DNA of 64,000 nucleotides from Bacteroidales bacterium CF. Lineage in GTDB: Bacteria; Bacteroidota; Bacteroidia; Bacteroidales; UBA932. Made by a program: the position numbers and the translations under genes. How positions within the stretch are numbered: the stretch's first letter is position 1; each line of letters starts with the position of its first letter. The stretch is from positions 2,549,805-2,613,804 of the forward strand of contig CP006772.1 in NCBI GenBank assembly GCA_000473305.1, in the 5' to 3' direction. A model generated the notes under the pieces. That model had not been told where the DNA came from. It worked only from the letters and a program-made list of their open reading frames with translations, and searched no databases. Below, piece after piece: positions 53,356 through 62,726 of this stretch.

Positions 53356-54040
53356 TCGTTGTATTTTCTATAACTCTTTTTAATTCCAGCATTCCTAAAG
53401 CATGCCGCATTTTTGCGTATTCCAAAATTCCATCTTTGTATACGTATCTGTTTAGTTCCCGCTTTTTCTCATCATTAACAACGTAAGTATGTTCACTCAA
53501 AGTTGTAATTTGTCTCATCTCTGCAGTTCTTTCCTTATACAATCGTTCTACACCTTGAGGTTCATTAAAATAAAGCATACTTCCACTATAGGTAATCAAA
53601 TCGTTAATTACCGTAGTATCTCCATCAACAACAAGCAGGTAAGCATCTTTTTCCTGTCTTAGTGACATATCGGAATTCAGCTTCCCGTTTTTATAGGTTT
53701 TCACATTTGAATGCTTCAAAACGCCCTGTTCGTATTCCGTATTCTGAACATATTTTACACGGTATGAAAAAATGAGATTGACTTTTACATCGGTTATTGC
53801 CTCAATATTTACATTTCCATTTTCATTTTTTTGGGTAACAGTAAACTCTCCGATTTTGGCTCCTAGCATTTCCAAATCATATTTGGAAGTCATTTCTTTG
53901 GATTGTGCAGAAAAGGAGCCTAACAAAAAAGAAAAAAACAACAAGATGAATAAAGGCCAAAGTTTTTTTCTATAGCCCAAGTCCTTGGTGCTGAAATAAT
54001 TATTCCGAAGCTGATATTTTACAAAAAATTGACTATTCAT
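53348..54040 (-). CDS. DUF6134-like exported protein
   Basis: A 230-aa protein with an N-terminal basic stretch and membrane/signal segment (LWPLFILLFFSFLLGSFSAQ near residues 28-47), then an all-beta domain (KYDLEMLGAKIGEFTVTQK, VKYVQNTEYEQGVL, LITYSGSMLYFNEPQGVERL) matching the DUF6134/DUF3108-like lipocalin-type fold. Such proteins may carry lipids between membranes. It is first in the series of lipid-related genes. Confidence 0.7.
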   Translation of the reverse strand: MNSQFFVKYQLRNNYFSTKDLGYRKKLWPLFILLFFSFLLGSFSAQSKEMTSKYDLEMLGAKIGEFTVTQKNENGNVNIEAITDVKVNLIFSYRVKYVQNTEYEQGVLKHSNVKTYKNGKLNSDMSLRQEKDAYLLVVDGDTTVINDLITYSGSMLYFNEPQGVERLYKERTAEMRQITTLSEHTYVVNDEKKRELNRYVYKDGILEYAKMRHALGMLELKRVIENTTND

Positions 54041-54102
54041 TTAATAGATTTGTTGTTAAATGGACAAAGGCTACTATGCCATCCATAAATAATAAAAGCT
54101 AT

Positions 54103-54873
54103 TTACAAGCCTATCCATTCCTTAAATTCGGTTGCCTTTAAACGGCTAATTGTAATTGGTTCATTAAAAGGAGGAATCAAGCGAAGAATCAATTTCCCAC
54201 CAAAATGATTTTCAAATTTCTGAACTGCATTAATATGTATGATTGTGCTTCTGTTTACACGAAAAAATACTTCAGGATCAAGCTGTTCCTCCAATTTTTC
54301 CATGGTTAAATCTACCGGATATGGTTTGTTCTTAAATGTAACTGCAGTAGTCATCCGGCTTTCGGTGTAGAACCATGCAATATCTTCCACATTCAATTTA
54401 AAAAAAGAAGTTGCTCCTGAAATAAGAAATCGTTTCCTGTATTTTTTCTCTCCTTGTGTAATTGCCTCTAAAAGTTCATGGTAATCGGGTTTAAAATCTG
54501 AACTATTTTTCTGAGGGCCAGCCAAATGTTCAAATTTTTCGATGGCCTGTTCCAGCTTTTCTAATTTTACCGGCTTTAATAAATAATCGATGCTGTTAAC
54601 CTGAAAAGCCTGAAGGGCATACTCGTCGTAAGCAGTGGTGAAAATTACCATGCTGTCTACTTGTATATTATCAAATATCGAAAAACTAATTCCGTCAGTA
54701 AGTTGGATATCCATAAAAATCAAATCAGGTGCCGGATTATTCTCTAACCAGACGACGGTGCTTTTTACACTTTCCAGCCACCCAACAATATCCCAGTCAG
54801 GCCTTAATTTTTCTACCATTCCTTTTAATAAACGGTAGTTATGTATTTCGTCTTCAACTATAATAGCTCTCAT
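54103..54873 (-). CDS. LytTR-family response regulator
   Basis: A 256-aa regulator. The receiver domain has its phospho-Asp in DLIFMDIQLTDG (near residue 56), Thr in MVIFTTAYDEYAL and Lys in YLLKPVKLEKL. A LytTR DNA-binding domain (about 150-256: WFYTESRMTTAVTFKNKPYP, FFRVNRSTIIHINAV) follows. Its kinase is the next gene upstream. It lies just downstream of the efflux operon, which it may control. Confidence 0.93.
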   Translation of the reverse strand: MRAIIVEDEIHNYRLLKGMVEKLRPDWDIVGWLESVKSTVVWLENNPAPDLIFMDIQLTDGISFSIFDNIQVDSMVIFTTAYDEYALQAFQVNSIDYLLKPVKLEKLEQAIEKFEHLAGPQKNSSDFKPDYHELLEAITQGEKKYRKRFLISGATSFFKLNVEDIAWFYTESRMTTAVTFKNKPYPVDLTMEKLEEQLDPEVFFRVNRSTIIHINAVQKFENHFGGKLILRLIPPFNEPITISRLKATEFKEWIGL

Positions 54874-54924
54874 ATGTTCTTCAGACTGTTTTAATTAAGT
54901 TAATCATTTTCAAAAACAATCACA

Positions 54925-55995
54925 TTACAACAAAGGGACTTTTACTTCAAATATCTCTTCATCGTATTGAATGACAACTTTATTATCAGTAAGCATTTCG
55001 TACCTTCGCACCAGGTTTCGCAAGCCGGTTTTTGTTGAATAGGAAGCAGTTCTCAGGTTCAGATTGTTGATAACAACCAAATAATTATTTCCTACGACAA
55101 CCCTTAGTTTTAAAGGTGTTTCTTTACTTGCAATATTGTGTTTAATCGCATTCTCAATCAGTAATTGAACTGTTAGCGGGGCTATTTCTTTATCGAGTTC
55201 TTCTTTCGCAATGTCATATTCCAGTAACAATCCATCTCCCAAGCGTTCTTTATGAAGTGCATAATATGCCTTCATAAAATCGAATTCCTCCTTTAGTTTA
55301 ACTAATCTTTTATTCTTACTTTGAAGTACATAGCGGTATACATCTGTAAAGTTTTCGGTAAAACCAACGGCAACTTCCGGATTGTATATAATTAAAGATT
55401 TTAGTACACTTAGGTTATTAAACAAAAAATGCGGATTTAACTGATCCTGTAATGAATTATAGTCCATTTCGAGTTTTTCCTGCTTCATCTCTGCAATTTC
55501 TTCCTGCGAATTGAGCCATTTTCTTGTTATCCTCGCCATTGTAAGTGAATTGGCAACCACCTGTACAAAGATTAGCCCCAATGCCATTCCTAAAATTACT
55601 GCAGGTCTTGAATTTTCAAGGATTAATTTTGGTTCGAGAAAATACATGATAACACGATGCGATAAAATAAGAAAGAGAAAACTCACGAAGATTTGCAAAA
55701 AAAGCCGAAGTTTTAATTTAGTTGGAACAGGAAGAAATTTTTCAAGAATATTATCCAAAACAATTTGCACTTCAACGCCTACATTAAAGGCAATGATAAC
55801 CACTATATAAATAAATGCCGGAATCTTATTGACATGCGTGGGTAACTTGGTCACCAAAACGATAAAATGAAGTATTAGGATTGCCATCAGGCTAATAACA
55901 GTAAACCGGATAACAATGCTAAGCGGCGCATAGCTTGGCAATCGCAATGATAAGTCCGGTCTTTTCTTTTTATGCAAATCCAAACACTTCATCAT
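54925..55995 (-). CDS. LytS-like sensor histidine kinase
   Basis: A 356-aa kinase with four membrane helices (about residues 25-160), a coiled coil, and a His_kinase domain with the phospho-His in QDQLNPHFLFNNLSVLKSLI (near 188). The HATPase part shows the N box LLIENAIKHNI and a G box TKTGLRNLVRRYE. It pairs with the LytTR regulator downstream and is 15 bp after the TolC-like gene, so it is likely part of the efflux transcript. Confidence 0.92.
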   Translation of the reverse strand: MMKCLDLHKKKRPDLSLRLPSYAPLSIVIRFTVISLMAILILHFIVLVTKLPTHVNKIPAFIYIVVIIAFNVGVEVQIVLDNILEKFLPVPTKLKLRLFLQIFVSFLFLILSHRVIMYFLEPKLILENSRPAVILGMALGLIFVQVVANSLTMARITRKWLNSQEEIAEMKQEKLEMDYNSLQDQLNPHFLFNNLSVLKSLIIYNPEVAVGFTENFTDVYRYVLQSKNKRLVKLKEEFDFMKAYYALHKERLGDGLLLEYDIAKEELDKEIAPLTVQLLIENAIKHNIASKETPLKLRVVVGNNYLVVINNLNLRTASYSTKTGLRNLVRRYEMLTDNKVVIQYDEEIFEVKVPLL

Positions 55996-56010
55996 TTAAT
56001 ACAGTCGCTT

Positions 56011-57411
56011 TTATTTTTCTTCTTCGGGCATATATAAATTGCCTGTAACACTTTGCCAGCGGGTTTTTAGAGTTTCGAAATTGGCCACTGCTTCTATTAA
56101 TTTTGCTTTTGCCTCTACCCATTTGGCCTGTGAACTTAAAAGCTCAGCTGTTGTATTTAACCCAACATCGAAACTTGCACGGGTTTCATCCAAACTTTCC
56201 TTTGCTTCGGCTACACTTTTCTTTGCAATCCGAATTGATTCGTATGCTTCTTCAACCTGCACCTTAACCTGCATAACTTCAAGATTTATCAAATCATTTG
56301 TATTTTGCAGATTTGTTTCTACCTGTTGCACTTTAAGTTGAGCTGCCCGCATTTTCTTTTTCCCCTGTCCCCATTGAAAAATTGGTATTGATACCTGTGC
56401 GGCCAACATGGGTTGGAAATCAGTTGTTTCGTACAGGTCTCTTAGCCAGTAGTTGGCATACTGGGCACTTACTCCAACGGTTGGAAGATAATCCGCCCGT
56501 GTAATCTTTGCGTCAAGTTCACTTAGCTCTTTTTGTTTCTCTAAAATTTTCAACTCATTTCTTTTGTTTTCAGCCTGAGTTATTCCGTCACCAAAATTTA
56601 TCAGATGGACATCTGTGTTTTTATCATGACTGATTTTTACATCGGTATCCAATGGTTGTCCTAAGATCTGGTTCAAATACATTTTGGCCACTTTTAATCC
56701 GTTTTTTGCTTTTAACAAGTTTAATTCAGCCTCATTTTTCTGAACTGTTACTTTTAACTTTTCACTGGCAGGTTGTAATCCAACTTCATACATAGCAGAC
56801 ATTTGATCTTCCAGTTCAGTCAACATTTTAATATATTCTTCTGCAATCAAAATATTCTCTTCAACAGTTGCCACCTGCCAGAATGCTTTGTCTGTCTGTT
56901 CGATTATGTCTGAATATTTCATATTTAAAGATAAATCGGCAATTTCAACTCCTGCGTCGGCCTGTTGATTGGAATACCTGATTTTCCCGCCTGCATAAAC
57001 AGGCTGGGTTAATTGAAAGCTGCTGTTTATCAATGTCAGACTATTTATATCGATTGTCGTTCCGGGTTTCCATACATTACTTGTTCCTGAAAAATTGCCG
57101 GCCATCGCATCTGCTTCGCTATCGGCAGTTGGCAGAAAATAACCGGGCATACTTATCGGATCCATATTTGGGCGATGCATTAACGACGATGAAAATCCAA
57201 ATTTGGGCAAATATGCAGTTCTGGCAACCTCCTGATTTACCTGTGCTTCTTTGTTTTGTAAGGCCGCTGCTTTCAATTCCTTGTTAAACTCAACAGCTTG
57301 TCGGCGGCAATCTTCAAGTGTCATCACCTTTTGGCCAAAAGCATTGCTGAATACTACTGTAGAAGCAATTAACACGATTGTGTTTACTATAATTTTTATT
57401 GATTTCTTCAT
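56011..57411 (-). CDS. TolC-family outer-membrane efflux protein
   Basis: A 466-aa OEP protein with a signal peptide (about residues 1-26, ending NAFGQ) and two repeats of long helices and strands (MTLEDCRRQAVEFNKELKAA; LTQPVYAGGKIRYSNQQADA; SIPIFQWGQGKKKMRAAQLK; ARASFDVGLNTTAELLSSQA). It forms the outer-membrane tunnel of a tripartite pump with the RND and adaptor proteins encoded upstream. Confidence 0.93.
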   Translation of the reverse strand: MKKSIKIIVNTIVLIASTVVFSNAFGQKVMTLEDCRRQAVEFNKELKAAALQNKEAQVNQEVARTAYLPKFGFSSSLMHRPNMDPISMPGYFLPTADSEADAMAGNFSGTSNVWKPGTTIDINSLTLINSSFQLTQPVYAGGKIRYSNQQADAGVEIADLSLNMKYSDIIEQTDKAFWQVATVEENILIAEEYIKMLTELEDQMSAMYEVGLQPASEKLKVTVQKNEAELNLLKAKNGLKVAKMYLNQILGQPLDTDVKISHDKNTDVHLINFGDGITQAENKRNELKILEKQKELSELDAKITRADYLPTVGVSAQYANYWLRDLYETTDFQPMLAAQVSIPIFQWGQGKKKMRAAQLKVQQVETNLQNTNDLINLEVMQVKVQVEEAYESIRIAKKSVAEAKESLDETRASFDVGLNTTAELLSSQAKWVEAKAKLIEAVANFETLKTRWQSVTGNLYMPEEEK

Positions 57412-57453
57412 TTTCTTTTTCCTAAAATTGTGTTTGTCTTCTCCATGTAATTG

Positions 57454-60400
57454 TTAATCTTTTTTTAGATTACGTCCATCAACACGATACAATACAGTAT
57501 ATAAAACAGGTACTACAACCAGAGTGATTATCGACCCAACAGCCAGGCCAAACATGATTACAACTGCAGTAGAATTAAACATCGAATCGGTAATTAGCGG
57601 AGCCATTCCCAGAATTGTTGTCAGAGAAGCCATCATTACCGGGCGTAAACGTGATAATGCCGAATCGATTGTTGCAGTTAAACGATCTTTTCCTGCCCTG
57701 ATATTCTGGTTGATTTCATCCAGCAATACCACCGCATTTTTAATCATCATGCCAATAAGTCCGAGTGCACCGATAATACCTGCAAAGGTCAGGAATACTC
57801 CGGTAGTTACCAGCCCCAGGACAATTCCAATAAATGCAAATGGAACAATTAGGAATATGATAATCGGTTGTTTGAGATTATTAAATAAGCCAATAATGAT
57901 AATGGCCATTAGACCGACAGCCAGAGGTAAAAACATAAATAATGCCTGGTTGGCCTCACCCGATTTGGCAGTGGCGCCTTCCCACTTCAATTCATAGCCA
58001 TCCGGTAATTCTATCGCTTCAATCTTTGCCTGAAATTTAGCCTGAACTTCAGCAGCCGTATGTCCTTTTACAGCATCGCATTGCACTTTAATCGAACGTT
58101 GGTTATCCAAACGGTTTATAAGTTCATAATCCCAGGTTGCTTTTAAAGTATCAGCAATTTGCGATAATGGAACGCTTGCTCTACTATATTGTCCCCAAAC
58201 AGGAACATTCATGAGTTGCTCCAGGTTTTCACCTAGATTAGTATCGGTTCGTAATACAATCGGCAGCATTCTGTTTCCCTCATAAACCGCTCCTATTGGC
58301 ATACCATTGGTTGCCACCAAAATTGAATTTCCCATGTCAGAACGAGTCAACCCGAGAGGTTGTGCCCGCTCAACGGAATATTCAGGAACAATTTTTTTAG
58401 TCTGATTTTTCCAGCTATCAGTAACATCTGTTGCCGTTGGCTCATCCAAAAAGATTTTTTTTGCCTTTGTTGCCAAATCTTTCAGCACTGCCGGATCGGG
58501 GCCGGTAAACTGAGCCTCAATATCTGCATCGTAGAAAGCTGCGACATATTCCAATACCCTGAAAAAGGCATCAGGATAATTGTTATTCAAATACTTTTGA
58601 ATCTCAGGAATTATCTCAGCGACTCTGTCCGTTGTTTTGGTCTCAATAATAAAATCAGCATAGTTAGAACCGCCTGTTGGCATGTGGCGCATAAGCAGAT
58701 AACGTGCAGCTGGACGACCAACAGATGCCATTACTGAATTTACGCCATCCATTTTTAAAATTTCTTTCTGAATTTGCAGCGCATCTTTTTCTACAGCTTT
58801 TATATCAGATCCCTGCGGGAGGTAATATTCAATGTAAAACTGGTCGTAGTCAATTTTCGGCATAAAGTCGACCTTCACAAAACGGAACGACCAAAATGCA
58901 AAAATCAGAACTGCAAATGAAACTGCTGTAAATATAAACTTGTGACGTATTCCCCATTTCAGAACACTGCCAAAACTACGGTAGAATTTGTTATCGTAGG
59001 CTTCAGCATGTTCTCCTTTCGGACGTTCTTTCCGGTAAAAGTATTTTGCATTGAAGGGAGTTTGTATCATTGCAAATATCCAACTTAACGAAAGAGAAAT
59101 AATCAATACCGTAAATAAAGATGATAAAAACTCGCCTGCTGCATTTGGCGACATTCCTAAAGGCAGGAAAGCTAAAATGGCAACAGCAGTAGCACCAAGT
59201 AACGGCAGCGCTGTTTTTTTCGCTGTGTTTATAAAAGCTTTATTTCTTTCTATCCCCGATTTTAAATCAACCAAAATTCCATCGGCTACAACAATGGCAT
59301 TATCCACCAACATTCCCATTGCCAGAATAATTGCTGCCAATGAAACACGATGTAGAGGCAGGCCAATGGCTAACATTACAATTAAAGTTCCCATGATGGT
59401 AAAAACCAAACCGCTGGAAATCAGTAAACCGGAACGAAGTCCCATTGCAAACATGAGCACAACAATTACAATACCAACCGACATCGCCAGGTTCAACATA
59501 AAATTCCGAACAGCGTCATCAACGCGATCGGGTTGATAATACACCTGATTAATCTCAATTCCTGCCGGAAGTTCTTTTTGAAGTTCAGCTAGTTTTTCAT
59601 CCAGGCGTTCACCCAGTTTTACAACGTTAATTCCACTTTCGTTTGAAAGGCCCAGTGTTAAGCCAGGTTTATCATTGTAATACAATGCTTCATTTTCCGG
59701 TTGCAGATATGATCTTTTTACCGTTGCAATATCACCTAAACGGAAGTTTCCACCTCCCGGTACCTGAATTAGCAGGTTCTCAATTTCTTTTATACTTGCT
59801 ATCTTTTGTCCTACACCAACTCGCACCGACTCTTTGCCAACATCAACCGAACCGGGTTTAATAATGGCGGTTTCATTTTGAATAGCTGCTGCAATGTACA
59901 TCGGATTCACACTCAACCCAGCCAGTTTTTCAGGAGAAAAAACAATATCAATTGTTTGGGTATGCTCTCCAAAAATTTGCGAACGCCGAACACCGTCAAC
60001 ACCCAGCAATTCACGTTCAATATATTCTGTATATTTTACCAATTCTTCATGACTGTATCCATCGGCCGTTACAGCATACAAAATACCATATACATCAGCG
60101 AAATCATCATTTACAATTGGATCCATTGCCCCCGAAGGCAGAGAACCTTTTGCATCATTGACTTTTCTGCGGAGATGATCCCAAAGTTGAGGCAACCGAG
60201 GAGTTTTTACAGTAGATTGGATATTAACTGTAATGATTGACAAGCCGGGACGGGAAACAGAAGTAATATTATCAATATTCTCCAATTTCTGAATAGCTTT
60301 CTCTAAAACATCTGTAACTTCAAGTTCTACCTCGTGCGCTGTTGCCCCGGGATAAATGGTTACTACAGTAGCCGCCTTAATAGGAATTTCAGCATCCTCC

Positions 60401-60498
60401 AGTTTCCCAATGTTGTTATAGGCAATAATTCCTCCAAATAATACTGCGAACAGTATCGTTGAAATCATCGCTTTTTGATTTAAAAGCCTCTCAAACAT
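57454..60498 (-). CDS. RND-family efflux transporter (AcrB-like)
   Basis: A 1014-aa inner-membrane proton antiporter with 12 membrane helices in two repeats and large periplasmic loops after helices 1 and 7. The helix 4 proton-relay motif AMGMLVDNAIVVADG is present, and the second-half MIKNAVVLLDEINQN. It belongs to the hydrophobe/amphiphile or AcrB/D/F group (DRVDDAVRNFML). The substrate is not predictable. The start overlaps the adaptor stop (TAATG). Confidence 0.94.
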   Translation of the reverse strand: MFERLLNQKAMISTILFAVLFGGIIAYNNIGKLEDAEIPIKAATVVTIYPGATAHEVELEVTDVLEKAIQKLENIDNITSVSRPGLSIITVNIQSTVKTPRLPQLWDHLRRKVNDAKGSLPSGAMDPIVNDDFADVYGILYAVTADGYSHEELVKYTEYIERELLGVDGVRRSQIFGEHTQTIDIVFSPEKLAGLSVNPMYIAAAIQNETAIIKPGSVDVGKESVRVGVGQKIASIKEIENLLIQVPGGGNFRLGDIATVKRSYLQPENEALYYNDKPGLTLGLSNESGINVVKLGERLDEKLAELQKELPAGIEINQVYYQPDRVDDAVRNFMLNLAMSVGIVIVVLMFAMGLRSGLLISSGLVFTIMGTLIVMLAIGLPLHRVSLAAIILAMGMLVDNAIVVADGILVDLKSGIERNKAFINTAKKTALPLLGATAVAILAFLPLGMSPNAAGEFLSSLFTVLIISLSLSWIFAMIQTPFNAKYFYRKERPKGEHAEAYDNKFYRSFGSVLKWGIRHKFIFTAVSFAVLIFAFWSFRFVKVDFMPKIDYDQFYIEYYLPQGSDIKAVEKDALQIQKEILKMDGVNSVMASVGRPAARYLLMRHMPTGGSNYADFIIETKTTDRVAEIIPEIQKYLNNNYPDAFFRVLEYVAAFYDADIEAQFTGPDPAVLKDLATKAKKIFLDEPTATDVTDSWKNQTKKIVPEYSVERAQPLGLTRSDMGNSILVATNGMPIGAVYEGNRMLPIVLRTDTNLGENLEQLMNVPVWGQYSRASVPLSQIADTLKATWDYELINRLDNQRSIKVQCDAVKGHTAAEVQAKFQAKIEAIELPDGYELKWEGATAKSGEANQALFMFLPLAVGLMAIIIIGLFNNLKQPIIIFLIVPFAFIGIVLGLVTTGVFLTFAGIIGALGLIGMMIKNAVVLLDEINQNIRAGKDRLTATIDSALSRLRPVMMASLTTILGMAPLITDSMFNSTAVVIMFGLAVGSIITLVVVPVLYTVLYRVDGRNLKKD

Positions 60499-61571
60499 TA
60501 CAGCAGCCCTCCAATATTAGTTACTGAAGAAGCCGGGAGAGGTTTTACCTCTTGTCCTTCAAACAGGTAATGTACGCCGGCAGTAACAACCTGCTCCCCG
60601 TTATTTAACCCTGACCTGATATTTACTCTTCCATCCGCTCCGTCAAGTAAGATTTTTATTTCACGCTTTTCAACCTTACCTGTAGAGGAATTGTATATCC
60701 AAACGTAGGTACTTGTTTTTTCATGAAAAATAGCTGTTGATGCAACTGATAACTGATTTTCTCCTGACTGGCAATAGATGGTTACTTCGGCAGTCATTCC
60801 GGGAGCTACTTTTAAATCATCTTTGTTTTCAAAAGAAAACTTAACTTCATACAAGCCGTCTTGCTTTGCTTTTTCACTTACACTCAGCAACTGAACCGGA
60901 AGTTTATTTATCCCTGCATTTTTAACATGTAAAAAACTTCTTCTATCGCCTTTTATTCTGTTTAACTGGCTTTCTGCAATCGAGGCAACAACCTCAAGAT
61001 GAGAATTGTCGATAATGGAAACAATTGGTGTTCCTGCGCCAACGGTTTGATAATTCTCTACAAATTTTTCGTAAATGTAACCTGAAAAAGGTGCTTTTAA
61101 TTTTGTGTCATTCAACTGGTTTTGGGCATTTTCATAAGCCGTTTTTGTCATCAGGTAACCCGATTTAATCTTTTCAAAAGTATTCTCCGGAATTTTCTTT
61201 TGCTCCACCAACTGTTTGTAGCGATTGTATTCTCCCTGAACCTGCTCAAACTGTGCTTTGGAAGTCTCTATTTGCAGTTGATAATCGCGGTTGTCAATTT
61301 CTGCAATAACTTGTCCGGTGCGAACATAATCACCCTGTTTAACATTCAGCTTTTTCAACGGACCTCCAACTCGGAAAGAAAGCGAGGTTAAACTCTTTTC
61401 CTTGATCTTCCCGTTAAGAACCATTGTGTTTTGAACTGCGTCGTCTGTAACTGTTTCTACTTTAACCTTTTTAATTGTTTTGGCCTGAGGCGCTTCTTTA
61501 CCTGAATTTTTACAACCTGACAATGCAATAATTGAAAGGCCTAGTAAAAGAATAATGTTTTTGATTTTCAT
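60498..61571 (-). CDS. RND efflux periplasmic adaptor (membrane-fusion protein), lipoprotein
   Basis: A 357-aa HlyD-like adaptor with a lipobox (LSIIALSGCKN, Cys near residue 20). The barrel-sandwich halves are KEKSLTSLSFRVGGPLKKLN and LKAPFSGYIYEKFVENYQTV around a helical hairpin (about 95-150), and a membrane-proximal domain lies at the C-terminus (LNNGEQVVTAGVHYLFEGQ). It links the RND pump to TolC. It heads the efflux operon. Confidence 0.93.
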   Translation of the reverse strand: MKIKNIILLLGLSIIALSGCKNSGKEAPQAKTIKKVKVETVTDDAVQNTMVLNGKIKEKSLTSLSFRVGGPLKKLNVKQGDYVRTGQVIAEIDNRDYQLQIETSKAQFEQVQGEYNRYKQLVEQKKIPENTFEKIKSGYLMTKTAYENAQNQLNDTKLKAPFSGYIYEKFVENYQTVGAGTPIVSIIDNSHLEVVASIAESQLNRIKGDRRSFLHVKNAGINKLPVQLLSVSEKAKQDGLYEVKFSFENKDDLKVAPGMTAEVTIYCQSGENQLSVASTAIFHEKTSTYVWIYNSSTGKVEKREIKILLDGADGRVNIRSGLNNGEQVVTAGVHYLFEGQEVKPLPASSVTNIGGLL

Positions 61572-61602
61572 GTGTCAACGATTTGTATGTTTCTGTTTTT
61601 TG

Positions 61603-61621
61603 GCTCAAAATTAAATGGAAC
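61603..61621 (-). promoter_or_regulatory. Promoter and candidate regulator box of the efflux operon
   Basis: On the minus strand the -7 element TAATTTTG (61613-61606) lies 35 nt before the adaptor ATG. The same bases form GCTC-aaAATtAAAtg-GAAC on the plus strand, a one-base-longer version of the GTTC-n10-GAAC boxes at 62098 and 62643. A bound regulator would cover the -7 element. The rest of the gap up to 61831 shows nothing. Confidence 0.5.
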
Positions 61622-61831
61622 TTATTCCTTATTATTAATGAAGTGTACCAACTGATAAAAATTATACATGAAGTGCAGGAAACGACAACTGATATATAAA
61701 CTTCAACTTTTAGGTTTTTGGATTTATACTCCTTGTTTTGCTCAACATTGGTTGCGCTAAACGAACCATATTAAATGTCATTAGATTGCAAACAGGTATG
61801 GAAATGGAGTTTGTTTTCTGCATGTTTTAAT

Positions 61832-62065
61832 CTATTTCAGTTTGCAATGAACAAATTCAATTGTATTTTCAACGGTATCTAAATGAATGTAATCTTCCGG
61901 TGAAATATTAACATTGAAGTACTTTTCAATATAGAAAACCAGGCATGCGAATTGAAAGTCATTAAATTCATAATCTTTTTTAAATGAAGCTTTGCTGTAT
62001 ATTTCGTGATCAAAAATTCCCATATACCTGAAAATTCTGGAAAATTTATTTTCTATATATTTCAT
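61832..62065 (-). CDS. Acyl-carrier-protein-like protein without the phosphopantetheine serine
   Basis: A 77-aa helical protein that aligns by pattern with acyl carrier proteins: an acidic helix I, the loop FKKDYEFNDFQFACLVFYIE where a DSL motif would be, EKYFNVNISPEDY and TVENTIEFVHCKL. The modified serine of DSL is replaced by Asp (NDF), so it cannot carry a 4'-phosphopantetheine arm at the usual position. It is between the GbsR/MarR-type regulator and the efflux operon. Function unknown; it may be a protein-protein adaptor or an unrelated ACP-fold protein. Confidence 0.6.
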   Translation of the reverse strand: MKYIENKFSRIFRYMGIFDHEIYSKASFKKDYEFNDFQFACLVFYIEKYFNVNISPEDYIHLDTVENTIEFVHCKLK

Positions 62066-62097
62066 TTGTTTTTTTTTAAACTTTTTAATTCTGATTA

Positions 62098-62115
62098 GTT
62101 CTGAATAAAACGAAC
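62098..62115 (-). promoter_or_regulatory. Candidate regulator box upstream of the ACP-like gene
   Basis: GTTC-tgAATaAAAc-GAAC, an 18-bp box of the same plan as the one at 62643-62660 (shared GTTCnnAATnAAAnGAACT). It is 33 nt before the ACP-like start. Confidence 0.5.
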
Positions 62116-62131
62116 TTATATTGTAAAAAAA

Positions 62132-62599
62132 TTAGCGTTTGTCTTTATATTCTGTTTTTAGTTTTTCCAGGTTTTCAATAAAGAAATTTATTCCTTCTAA
62201 AACATTTTTTAAGAATTTAGCATTTCTGGAATTGGGATTCTTTTTTAGCTCTATAATTTGCTGCATAATATGTAATTTCTGCTGCATTCTTTTTTCTATT
62301 TCAGCAATTATTTCATTAATGTCACCGGAAACGAAACGGAAATAACGTTTGCGATCTCCGGGATATGTAACATATTCAATTACACCACGAAGTTCAAGAT
62401 TTCTTAAAGCATTACTGGCGGAACTTTTGCTGATTTGCATTTCATCAACAATTTCATCAAAAGTGTATTCTTCCTTGTCCATTACCATTAGTAATCCAAG
62501 AATTCGGGCAGTAACCGGCTGAAACCCATCCCGCTCATTATTTCGCCCGATTCGTTCAATCAACTCTCTCTGCTTTTTTATTCTTTCTGATTCTTCCAT
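62132..62599 (-). CDS. GbsR/MarR-type transcriptional regulator
   Basis: A 155-aa winged-helix regulator of the GbsR type: the start ERIGRNNERDGFQPVTARIL, the recognition helix in DEMQISKSSASNALRNLEL, the wing GVIEYVTYPGDRKRYFRF and a C-terminal helical dimerisation region. In Bacteroidota such regulators often head RND efflux operons. It likely binds the GTTC-n10-GAAC boxes, including one over its own -33 element. Confidence 0.85.
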   Translation of the reverse strand: MEESERIKKQRELIERIGRNNERDGFQPVTARILGLLMVMDKEEYTFDEIVDEMQISKSSASNALRNLELRGVIEYVTYPGDRKRYFRFVSGDINEIIAEIEKRMQQKLHIMQQIIELKKNPNSRNAKFLKNVLEGINFFIENLEKLKTEYKDKR

Positions 62600-62620
62600 T
62601 TTTTAACTAAAATTACGCTG

Positions 62621-62660
62621 CAAATATAATTAAGTTTTTTTTGTTCGCAATTAAATGAAC
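62621..62660 (-). promoter_or_regulatory. Promoter and box of the GbsR/MarR-type gene
   Basis: On the minus strand the -7 TATATTTG (62628-62621) and TTG (62650-62648) have 19 nt between them. The box GTTC-gcAATtAAAt-GAAC at 62643-62660 covers the -33 element, as expected for autoregulation. Confidence 0.6.
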
Positions 62661-62726
62661 TAAAATTTTAAATGTAGAGAAGGAATTTATACTTTCACAT
62701 CACAATTGACATAATAATTATTTTCC

